NCBI RefSeq assembly: GCF_949769255.1
Contig: NZ_OX458329.1
Coordinates: 2,108,001-2,172,000 of the forward strand
Direction: 5' to 3'
DNA length: 64,000 nucleotides
Source: Mobiluncus massiliensis
GTDB lineage: Bacteria; Actinomycetota; Actinomycetes; Actinomycetales; Actinomycetaceae
A program made the translations under genes and the position numbers. Positions 19,234 through 26,999 of the stretch are shown here, one piece after another (the stretch's first letter is position 1; each line of letters begins with the position of its first letter). A model generated the notes under the pieces. The model searched no databases and had not been told where the DNA came from. It was given only the letters and a program-made list of their open reading frames with translations.

Positions 19234-19652
19234 CGTTCAGCCCTCCCCTCGCAAAACGGCAACGCCCCGGCCTCCTTCCAATCTGACAAAGACCAGGTGA
19301 TTTGGGCGCACTTTCCCTCTTTAATCGTATCGACCTTCATGAGTCGTGAATGAGAATTATATATCGCGACTTCTTGCAGGCGAGACCTGCGAAAGGGAGT
19401 TGGGTCCGCTTTTCCTCCTGCACGGGGTTTACCCTTGGTTTTTGCGCTGAGTGGGAGTGCAAAAGGTCGGGTGGGCGTGGTGCCGGTGAGGCTTGTGTGA
19501 TATAAATCACAAGTAGAAAGGGCGATTAGACCTGACAATTTCGATGGTGACAAAGCCCGCCGGAAAACCCCTGAATTTTACCCAATCGGGGAATTCGAGG
19601 TATCTTTCAGAAGGTAAACTCATTTTTGCGCATTTAAAAGGAGTAAGACTTA
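19234..19652. other. Divergent promoter region between the CAP-protein gene and topA
   Basis: About 420 bp without a credible gene. It should hold the promoters of both divergent genes. The only clear site is a CRP/GlxR-type palindrome at 19496-19511. Confidence 0.6.
19496..19511. promoter_or_regulatory. CRP/GlxR-type operator
   Basis: TGTGATATAAATCACA matches the actinobacterial GlxR/CRP consensus TGTGANNTANNTCACA at every fixed position. It lies 142 bp upstream of topA and 263 bp upstream of the CAP-protein gene, so either could be the target. Confidence 0.7.
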
Positions 19653-22394
19653 GTGGCTGAAGCAAACCAAAAACTCGTGATTGTCGAGTCCCCGGCGAAA
19701 GCCCGAACCATTGGGAGGTTTCTTGGCGACGACTTCGACGTGGAGGCATCGGTGGGTCACATTCGTGACCTCGCGCAGCCGTCTGACCTTCCCGCCGCGT
19801 TGAAAAAGACCGGCTACGCGAAGTTCGCGGTTGACTTGGATCACGACTTCGAGCCGTATTACGTGGTTGACGGGGATAAGAAAAAGAAAGTCAGCGAGCT
19901 GAAAGCCCGGCTGAAAGATGCTGACGAACTCCTGCTGGCCACTGATGAGGACCGCGAGGGGGAGGCTATTGCCTGGCACCTGCTGGAGGTGCTGAAACCG
20001 AAAGTCCCCGTGAAACGCATGGTGTTTCACGAGATTACTAGGGACGCTATCAACCACGCCCTGAACCACCCCCGCGAGCTAGACACCGACCTGGTCAATG
20101 CCCAAGAGACTCGCCGTATCCTCGACCGCCTGGTCGGATACGAAGTCTCTCCCCTGCTGTGGCGCAAGATTCGTACCGGCTTGTCGGCAGGACGGGTGCA
20201 GTCGGTGGCGACCCGGATGGTCGTCGACCGGGAACGCGACAGGATGAGTTTTACCTCTGCTGAATACTGGGATTTGGTGGCCTGGCTGACTCCCGAGGCG
20301 GGTGGCACCGAGTTCTCTGCCACCTTGCGGGAGGTGGATGGCAAACGCATTGCGACCGGCAAAGACTTTGACGAGCACGGAAAGCTCAAGTCCGCGGCGC
20401 AAAAGGCCGGGGTGTTTGCGCTGGATGGTGCCACGGCGCGAAAGCTGGCTGATGCCATCAGCACGGGCGCGACCTGGTCGGTCGACGACGTAGACTCCAA
20501 GCCGTATCGGCGCCGCCCCCCCGCCCCGTTCACGACGTCTTCCCTGCAGCAAGAAGCGTCCCGGAAACTACGGTTGAACTCGCGAGACACGATGCGCGTG
20601 GCGCAGTCTCTGTACGAAAACGGTTACATCACCTATATGCGTACCGACTCGGTCAACCTGTCTGAACAGGCTATTTCCGCGGCTCGGTCCCTGGCGGTGA
20701 GCCGTTTCGGCAAGGACGCGGTTCCGGCTAAACCCCGCATCTATGAGACGAAAACGAAGGGAGCCCAGGAGGCTCACGAAGCTATCCGCCCCGCGGGGGA
20801 GCAGTTCCAGCTGCCCTCGAGTCTGGAAGGCAAACTCAATGCGCGCGAATGGAAACTATACAACCTCATCTTCCGGCGCACCCTGGCTTGCCAAATGAAC
20901 GATGCCACCGGCACCACCGTGTCGGTAAAAATTGCGGCGGTTCCTGCTGATGGCTCGGTTCAAGCCGAGTTCGGGGCATCCGGAACGGTGATTGAAAATC
21001 CCGGTTTCCTCGCCGCTTACGAAGAAGGCCGGGATGAGGGCGATGAACCCGCGGTGACTTCCGGCGAGGGCAAGACCGGCGAGGCGAGACTGCCACGGAT
21101 GCAAGCCGCCGACCGGCTGCATCTCAATAACCTGGACTCCGGCTCCGAGCGGCAGCACTTCACGACCCCGCCCGCCCGCTATACGGACGCGTCGCTGGTC
21201 AAAGCGATGGAAGAACGCGAGATAGGGCGACCCTCCACCTACGCTTCGACCATTTCCACCATTGTGGATCGGCAGTATGTGTATCGCCGCGGGCAGGCCC
21301 TGGTACCGTCGTGGCTGGCATTTTCTGTGGTGAAACTGCTGGAAGAAAACCTGCCCGGGCTCATTGATTACGACTTCACGGCCGATATGGAAGCCGATTT
21401 GGATAAAATCGCGGCCGGGCAAGCCGACCGGACCCAGTGGTTAAAGGACTTTTGGTACGGTCACGGTAAAGGCTCTGACCTGCAAGGATTAGGGCTACAG
21501 CGCGCGGTGGCGGAGCTGGGGGATATTGATGCTGCCGCCCTGAACACAGTGGAGCTGGGCGAAGGAATCGCCCTGCGCGTGGGACGCTACGGCCCCTACC
21601 TGCAGCGCGGCGAGGAACGCGCTTCGGTTCCCGATACGGTGGCTCCCGATGAGCTGACTCTGGAGATGGCCCGGGAACTGTTGGAAAAAGGTGCCCAAGG
21701 CGACCGGGTGGTGGGGGTCCACCCCGAAACCGGACTTCAGATTGTTGCCAAGAACGGCAGGTTTGGTCCTTACGTGGAGGAACTGGCCCCGGAACCGAAA
21801 GCCGAAGCGGACAGCGAAACCAAAGCCAAAAAGACCGCGAAAAAGAAACCCAAGAATCGGACGGCCTCCCTGCTGAAAACTCAGTCCCCGGACACGATTA
21901 CCCTGGAGGAAGCCCTGCAGCTGTTGAGCCTGCCGCGCACGGTCGGTCAGGACAGTGAAGGCGTGGACATTGTGGCGTCTAACGGGCGGTACGGGCCGTA
22001 CATCAAGCGCGGTACCGACACGCGCTCGTTGGAAAGCGAGGAACAGCTGTTCACGCTGACGACCGAACAGGCTTTGGCGTTGCTGGCGGCTCCGAAAACT
22101 CGCGGGCGGGCGGCGACGTCGCAAACGGTGATGATGGAGTTCGGCGAGGATCCCGAAACGGGCCAGAAAGTCACCCTTAAGAACGGCCGCTACGGACCTT
22201 ATGTGACGGACGGAACCACGAACGCGACCGTGCCGCGCGGTACCGACCCCGCCACGCTGACCGAAAGCTCCGCGTTTGAACTCTTGGCCATTAAACGCGC
22301 CAAAGGTCCCACCAAGAAACGCAAAGCGCCGGTTCGCAAAACTACGGCGAAAAAAACCACCAAAAAAACAACCTCAAAAACTCCGAAAAAGTAA
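19653..22394 (+). CDS. topA: DNA topoisomerase I
   Basis: Relaxes negative supercoils by transient cleavage of one DNA strand. The 913-residue protein has the TOPRIM domain (VIVESPAKARTIGRFLG, LATDEDREGEAIAWHL), catalytic Tyr328 in GYITYMRTDS, and a C-terminal series of repeats (GRYGPYLQRG, GRFGPYVEE, GRYGPYIKRG, GRYGPYVTDG) typical of actinobacterial enzymes. It ends in a Lys/Thr-rich tail, a known feature of this lineage that aids DNA binding. GTG start with AAAAGGAG 9 bases upstream. Confidence 0.97.
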   Translation: MAEANQKLVIVESPAKARTIGRFLGDDFDVEASVGHIRDLAQPSDLPAALKKTGYAKFAVDLDHDFEPYYVVDGDKKKKVSELKARLKDADELLLATDEDREGEAIAWHLLEVLKPKVPVKRMVFHEITRDAINHALNHPRELDTDLVNAQETRRILDRLVGYEVSPLLWRKIRTGLSAGRVQSVATRMVVDRERDRMSFTSAEYWDLVAWLTPEAGGTEFSATLREVDGKRIATGKDFDEHGKLKSAAQKAGVFALDGATARKLADAISTGATWSVDDVDSKPYRRRPPAPFTTSSLQQEASRKLRLNSRDTMRVAQSLYENGYITYMRTDSVNLSEQAISAARSLAVSRFGKDAVPAKPRIYETKTKGAQEAHEAIRPAGEQFQLPSSLEGKLNAREWKLYNLIFRRTLACQMNDATGTTVSVKIAAVPADGSVQAEFGASGTVIENPGFLAAYEEGRDEGDEPAVTSGEGKTGEARLPRMQAADRLHLNNLDSGSERQHFTTPPARYTDASLVKAMEEREIGRPSTYASTISTIVDRQYVYRRGQALVPSWLAFSVVKLLEENLPGLIDYDFTADMEADLDKIAAGQADRTQWLKDFWYGHGKGSDLQGLGLQRAVAELGDIDAAALNTVELGEGIALRVGRYGPYLQRGEERASVPDTVAPDELTLEMARELLEKGAQGDRVVGVHPETGLQIVAKNGRFGPYVEELAPEPKAEADSETKAKKTAKKKPKNRTASLLKTQSPDTITLEEALQLLSLPRTVGQDSEGVDIVASNGRYGPYIKRGTDTRSLESEEQLFTLTTEQALALLAAPKTRGRAATSQTVMMEFGEDPETGQKVTLKNGRYGPYVTDGTTNATVPRGTDPATLTESSAFELLAIKRAKGPTKKRKAPVRKTTAKKTTKKTTSKTPKK

Positions 22395-22462
22395 GCGAAA
22401 ACCTGCCGGTCCAGAGACAAAACAGCCGGACCGCTCCAGGGAACCTATGGAATAGAAAGAAG

Positions 22463-23968
22463 ATGAGCCGCTTGGCCAGTAAAACCTTCTATTCGCTGCG
22501 GTTCGCGAATTTTCGGCTGTGGTTTGTCTCGAATCTGTTTGCGGCGACCGCGATGTGGATGCAGCGTGTCGCCCAGATTTGGGTGGTCCTGGTTGTTTTG
22601 ACCGATAACGATGCGTTTGCGGTCGGGATGACCACCGCCCTGCAGTTCCTGCCCCAGCTGATTTTCGGCTTCTTTGGCGGGGCGTTGGCGGATTGGATGG
22701 ATCGGCGCCGGATGCTGCAGATTACCCAATCCGGGGTGGCCTTGCTGGGGCTGATTCTGGGGGTGCTGCTGCTGACCGGCTCGGCGCAGCTGTTTGAAAT
22801 CTACCTCATCGCGTTCGTGACCGGCATTTTCGATGCCCTGGCGATTTCGCAGCGCCAAACTTTCATCTCAGAGCTGGTCCCGGCGGACTGCCTGCCTAAT
22901 GCGGTGGGGCTGAACTCGATGGCTTTCAACATCGCCCGCCTGATTGGTCCTGCCTTGGCGGGGCTACTCATTGCAGTGCTGGGTCCTGGCTGGGTGTTCG
23001 TCATCAACACGGTCATTTTCGTGATTCCGGTGGTGACTTTGGCGCTGATGCGCAGGGATTATTTCTTTGCGGTCAAGCGCGGGGTGCGCCGCCGTGGCAT
23101 GATTCGGGAGGGTTTCGCCTACGTGCAATCCCGCTCCGACTTGAAAGCCATCATCTTCCTCATTACCTTGACCGGCGCTTTCGGATTCAACCTGCAGATG
23201 ACCCAGGCTTTCATGGCCACCGATGTGTATGCCAAAGGGCCGGGCGAGTACGGTTTGCTGGGGACGATGCTGGCGGTCGGTTCTCTATCGGGCGCGCTGC
23301 TGGCGGCGCGGCGCACTCACCCGCGTTTCGCGATGGTCATTTCCGGGGTTTTCTTTTTTGGATTGGCCGAGGCGCTTTTGGCGCTGTGCCCGACCTATTG
23401 GGCTTTTGCGGTCATGTCTATACCCGCCGGGTTCTTCATGATTACCCTGTTGACCGCGGCAAACGCCCTGATTCAAACGTCTACGCCCGAAAGTTTACGA
23501 GGGCGGGTCCTCTCGATTTACTTCGTGTTCAACCTGGGTGCCACGCCCATCGGGTCCCCGCTGGTGGGCTGGGTTGGAAAGACTTTCGGAGCCCGTTGGA
23601 GCATCGGTTTGGGGGCGCTGGCATGCATGGGCGCGGCGATAGCGGTGTTTATTTGGGCGCTGTTTGCTTGGCAGCTGCGGTTTTCCTGGCAGCGCCGGTG
23701 GCCGTTCTTGCTGATGGAAGGCCCTCGGGAACGCCACTACGACAGCGGGCCGAGCCCGCTGCAGACCGTCTATCCCGTAGACCCCGGCTATTACGGTCCC
23801 GAATCGGAGCCGACCGAGGACGCTAGCGAGGCACCTTGTGAAAACCCAACCGAGAACACTTCGGAAAACCCCAGCGGCAACCCTTCTGACGAAACCGGCG
23901 AGAACCCTAGCGCCGACCCTACAGACGGCTCTTTCGAGAACCCTGATAGCGGTCCCGACGAACGGTGA
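22463..23968 (+). CDS. MFS transporter (MFS_3 / DHA3-like)
   Basis: Twelve-helix transporter of 501 residues. The start FYSLRFANFRLWFVSNLFA and the loop GGALADWMDRRRML fit the MFS_3 group that exports drugs or siderophores; the substrate is unknown. After the last helix a cytoplasmic tail of about 75 residues ends in an acidic repeat of ENPS/ENPT/SADPT units, not typical of the family. It follows topA by 68 bp and abuts the convergent bcp gene. Confidence 0.88.
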   Translation: MSRLASKTFYSLRFANFRLWFVSNLFAATAMWMQRVAQIWVVLVVLTDNDAFAVGMTTALQFLPQLIFGFFGGALADWMDRRRMLQITQSGVALLGLILGVLLLTGSAQLFEIYLIAFVTGIFDALAISQRQTFISELVPADCLPNAVGLNSMAFNIARLIGPALAGLLIAVLGPGWVFVINTVIFVIPVVTLALMRRDYFFAVKRGVRRRGMIREGFAYVQSRSDLKAIIFLITLTGAFGFNLQMTQAFMATDVYAKGPGEYGLLGTMLAVGSLSGALLAARRTHPRFAMVISGVFFFGLAEALLALCPTYWAFAVMSIPAGFFMITLLTAANALIQTSTPESLRGRVLSIYFVFNLGATPIGSPLVGWVGKTFGARWSIGLGALACMGAAIAVFIWALFAWQLRFSWQRRWPFLLMEGPRERHYDSGPSPLQTVYPVDPGYYGPESEPTEDASEAPCENPTENTSENPSGNPSDETGENPSADPTDGSFENPDSGPDER

Positions 23969-23969
23969 T

Positions 23970-24440
23970 TTAGTCCAGTCCGAGTTCTTTGCGCAGGCGC
24001 GCGACATGCCCGGTGGCGCGCACGTTGTATTTCGCGGAGATTAGCGTGCCATCGGGGCTGACCACGAACGTGGAACGCACGACCCCGAGCTTTTTCGTCA
24101 GGGGTTTCACCTGCCACACGCCGTAGTCAGACAGGACTTTATGCTCCGGGTCGGAGCCCAAGGCAAAGTTCAAGTTCTGTTTGTCGCGGAACTTTTCCAA
24201 GGCGGGCATTTGGTCCGGGCTAATCCCGATGACCGTGTATCCCGCGGATTTTAGGGAGTTTAGGGAATCGCGGAAGTCACAAGCCTCCGTGGTGCAGCCC
24301 GGCGTCATCGCGCGGGGGTAAAAGTACACGACCACCCCGGCTTTTGCGTCCTTGAGAGCCTCGGCCAGGCAAAAAGTTCCTTCAGTGGTTTCGATGGTAA
24401 AGTCCGGGGCCGCATCGCCCACGTTGAGTTTCTGTTCCAT
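23970..24440 (-). CDS. bcp: Thiol peroxidase, Bcp/PrxQ-type peroxiredoxin
   Basis: Peroxiredoxin of 156 residues that reduces hydroperoxides. The peroxidatic Cys is in YFYPRAMTPGCTTEACDFRD, with the resolving Cys five residues on as in PrxQ. VVRSTFVVSPDGTL near the end is conserved. Its stop is one base from the stop of the convergent MFS gene, so both transcripts must overlap. Confidence 0.93.
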   Translation of the reverse strand: MEQKLNVGDAAPDFTIETTEGTFCLAEALKDAKAGVVVYFYPRAMTPGCTTEACDFRDSLNSLKSAGYTVIGISPDQMPALEKFRDKQNLNFALGSDPEHKVLSDYGVWQVKPLTKKLGVVRSTFVVSPDGTLISAKYNVRATGHVARLRKELGLD

Positions 24441-24549
24441 GTCTCAATCCTACGACCCGCCCGGCATTTCGCCCCGCCCAGCGACCCCGCAACACCCCGT
24501 AACGGAACTGGAAACCGGAGCCAAGCCCTTGTGAAACAAGCGAGTGCGA

Positions 24550-26679
24550 CTACTGTTCAGCGATGGTGACCAACAAATCGTCAGGTTGGACGGTGTAGCG
24601 AATCAGCGCGCCGTTGGCGTCGTAGCGTGGCGGAAGGACGACGGGCGTTTCGTATTGGCCATCGGCGCCACGGCGGCGAAAACCGATTAGCACCTCGTTC
24701 TTTTGGGCCGTGAGAGCCAGCATTTCAAAAAAGTTGAAGGCTTTGGGGGAATCGGAAAATCCCAGGTAGGAACCAGCTTTGCGCATATAGAGTTCGGAAC
24801 CGTTGGGGCTGAGCAACTCCCGGAAAACTAGGTACAAATCACGGCTCTCTGAGATTTGCGCAATAATCAGGGCGGTAACGCTGGTGCCCACCACATAATC
24901 CTCGTTGCCGGTGTATTCGGCGAGTCTCCGATTTTGCTCAAGGTTCATTTCGCAGGTGATGGAGTAAGGCTCGGACGCCAGGGTGCAGAGTTGACGGACA
25001 TAAAGGAGGCGCGAAAGCGTTTTTTCATCCGCCAGACTCATCCGGTTGTACAAGTCGTCCGGGTCAGGATGTGCATCGTCGGCTTGTTCCCACTGGAAGT
25101 CGGACAGTAGCAAAATGCTGTGAGTGCAGTCCCAGCTGGGGTCGCAGCCCGCGGACGCGGGTTCAGGAGTGGGCAGCCACTTCGCCAGTTCCTCATAGGA
25201 ATCGATATTGCAAGCCGCGTAGCGAACATCGAGACCTTTGGGGCAAAAATTATTCGCTTGGGCAATCTTCGAGGCATTGTCCAACACCAGAATTGAAGCA
25301 TTGTCGCTGAGGAATCCGCTAAAGCCCTCCAGCACGGAGGGGAGCAGGTCGTTAGCCCCGATAATGACGATGTTGCCCCGTGGTTTATCTGGAACCGTCC
25401 AAGGCTTCGGGTCATTTGACGAATCGCAGACTTTCTCGGTCAGTTCCTCGACCCCGTTGTCCTCCTCAATCAGATAGAGTTTCTCAAAACCGCGCAGTGT
25501 TCCCGGATTTGTTTCGTTGACTATGGAGGGAAACAGCAGACTGTGAGGAATTTGCCGGCGATTGAGTTTGTCGTCCACGCTCAGCCGCGGCGCGCCTTGA
25601 CTCGTATAGCCGCCGATAGCCACCGCATTCTTAAGGTATTGATTGATTTCATAAATCGGGATGTTCTCAAGAGGTAGGGGGGTGCCGTTAAGTCGCAGGT
25701 TAGCGGTATCGGCGGAGTAAATTTCGCTATCTTGGTAATTGAACAGCATGTTAAATACTTGGGATAGCCCCGGCTGGCGAGCGGAATTCGCCATGATTCT
25801 GGACATAAACTCTTCGTAGCAAATGACTTCGAGGAAGTCTCCTCCGGCTATATAAGCGGCATTAATGTTCTTTTTCTGGTGAATAACCGCTGTGATATGA
25901 GGCCCGGGGCGCCGCGGTTGGTTTTGTTCCGACCCGGCCGCCACGTTTTCCAGATACTTCCGGCAAGCCATAATGGCTTTGATGGTGTAAAAGTCACTGT
26001 TGGCGTTGATGATGACGGAATGGCATCTCTCTAGGGAGCACATCGCCAAATCGTTTTCGGCGTAAATTTCGCCTTTGCGGCAAATGACCCGAGTGTGTTT
26101 TTGGTACTTACGCTGCGGGGTTTCGTCTTGCAGACCCAAGCGAAACCGGTTGTGGATAGTGTCCTCCAGCTCTTGCGGGTCATGGTCCGAGGAAAGAATC
26201 ACCACAGTTTTCTTGGGTTCACTGAGGTTGGCCAGAAAAAGCTGTTCCAAAATGTTGAAAGCGATTTCGTTGAAGCCTAAGAGGACGGTGTGGTTACTTT
26301 CCAGGACATGAGATTTACCCTGATTGAGCGCATCCATATAGTTTTCCAGGCCGTTATTGATAATCCCGATAAACGTGGCCAAGAAAAAAATGCCGTACAG
26401 AGTGGCTAACAACATGAAAAACACGAAAACTTTTGAATAGACTTCTTCGTCCCCGTTGAGGTTTCCGGGGTCAAAAGTCCGCATCAGCGTCACCCACAGC
26501 TGTTTGCCCGGATCCATCGGGGTGCGCTCAAAGATGCGGGTCAACACAAAAATTATGAAAATAAACACGATGCTGAGCAGACCCAGCAGGAAAATTTTCC
26601 CCAACATGCCTTTGGACATGAGGTTGTCGAAACGGTATTTAAACCGCTCACCCAGCCCCGGTTTTTCATGTTCTGCCAT
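24550..26679 (-). CDS. CASTOR/POLLUX-like ion channel with RCK domains
   Basis: Membrane protein of 709 residues resembling the CASTOR/POLLUX/DMI1 channel family. Two hydrophobic segments (residues about 27-49 and 85-107) flank a pore-loop-like stretch (QLWVTLMRTFDPGN). A cytoplasmic part then holds two Rossmann/RCK units, opening at residue about 130 (NHTVLLGFNEIAFNILEQL) and 420 (GNIVIIGANDLLPSVLEGF). Plant members are nuclear cation channels; bacterial ones are little studied. ATG 26679 follows GAGGAAC and is preferred over an in-frame GTG five codons upstream. It appears monocistronic. Confidence 0.82.
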   Translation of the reverse strand: MAEHEKPGLGERFKYRFDNLMSKGMLGKIFLLGLLSIVFIFIIFVLTRIFERTPMDPGKQLWVTLMRTFDPGNLNGDEEVYSKVFVFFMLLATLYGIFFLATFIGIINNGLENYMDALNQGKSHVLESNHTVLLGFNEIAFNILEQLFLANLSEPKKTVVILSSDHDPQELEDTIHNRFRLGLQDETPQRKYQKHTRVICRKGEIYAENDLAMCSLERCHSVIINANSDFYTIKAIMACRKYLENVAAGSEQNQPRRPGPHITAVIHQKKNINAAYIAGGDFLEVICYEEFMSRIMANSARQPGLSQVFNMLFNYQDSEIYSADTANLRLNGTPLPLENIPIYEINQYLKNAVAIGGYTSQGAPRLSVDDKLNRRQIPHSLLFPSIVNETNPGTLRGFEKLYLIEEDNGVEELTEKVCDSSNDPKPWTVPDKPRGNIVIIGANDLLPSVLEGFSGFLSDNASILVLDNASKIAQANNFCPKGLDVRYAACNIDSYEELAKWLPTPEPASAGCDPSWDCTHSILLLSDFQWEQADDAHPDPDDLYNRMSLADEKTLSRLLYVRQLCTLASEPYSITCEMNLEQNRRLAEYTGNEDYVVGTSVTALIIAQISESRDLYLVFRELLSPNGSELYMRKAGSYLGFSDSPKAFNFFEMLALTAQKNEVLIGFRRRGADGQYETPVVLPPRYDANGALIRYTVQPDDLLVTIAEQ

Positions 26680-26775
26680 TTGATTGTTCCTCACTAGGGA
26701 TACGTGTCGCGAGCATCGCTCGCACCGTTACAGTTTAGGTCCGGGGTGGGTACGGTTAACTGGTTTTCGCGAAGT

Positions 26776-26994
26776 TTAGTACCCGGAGGCGGACAGAGGT
26801 TTGATGTGGCGCAAAATCAACGCCAGGATGATGACCACAACTGCCAGGGAACCGGATATCGCCACTACGCCCGGCCAGCCCAGGGCGGTCCAGCCAAAAC
26901 CAGCTACGAACAGGGCAAACTCGATGGGGCGGTATTCTGGGTCGTGGCTGGCGTAGCCGGTGAAAGCTGCTTGGGCGGCAGGGCGCAACGGGGT
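26776..26994 (-). pseudogene. Scar of an MFS gene: N-terminal piece joined to C-terminal piece
   Basis: The reading frame gives about 70 residues in which residues about 54-84 of the intact MFS protein at 32953-34329 (AAFTGY, SHDPEYR, FALFVAGF) run straight into its last 40 (FGWTALGWPGVV to KPLSASGY). About 370 codons between are missing. The join falls on a short match: GCCGGTTTTG-like sequence encodes AGF at both edges of the deletion. The piece ends 6 bp from the stop codon of the ABC transporter gene. It cannot encode a transporter. Confidence 0.88.
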
Positions 26995-26999
26995 GCAGA

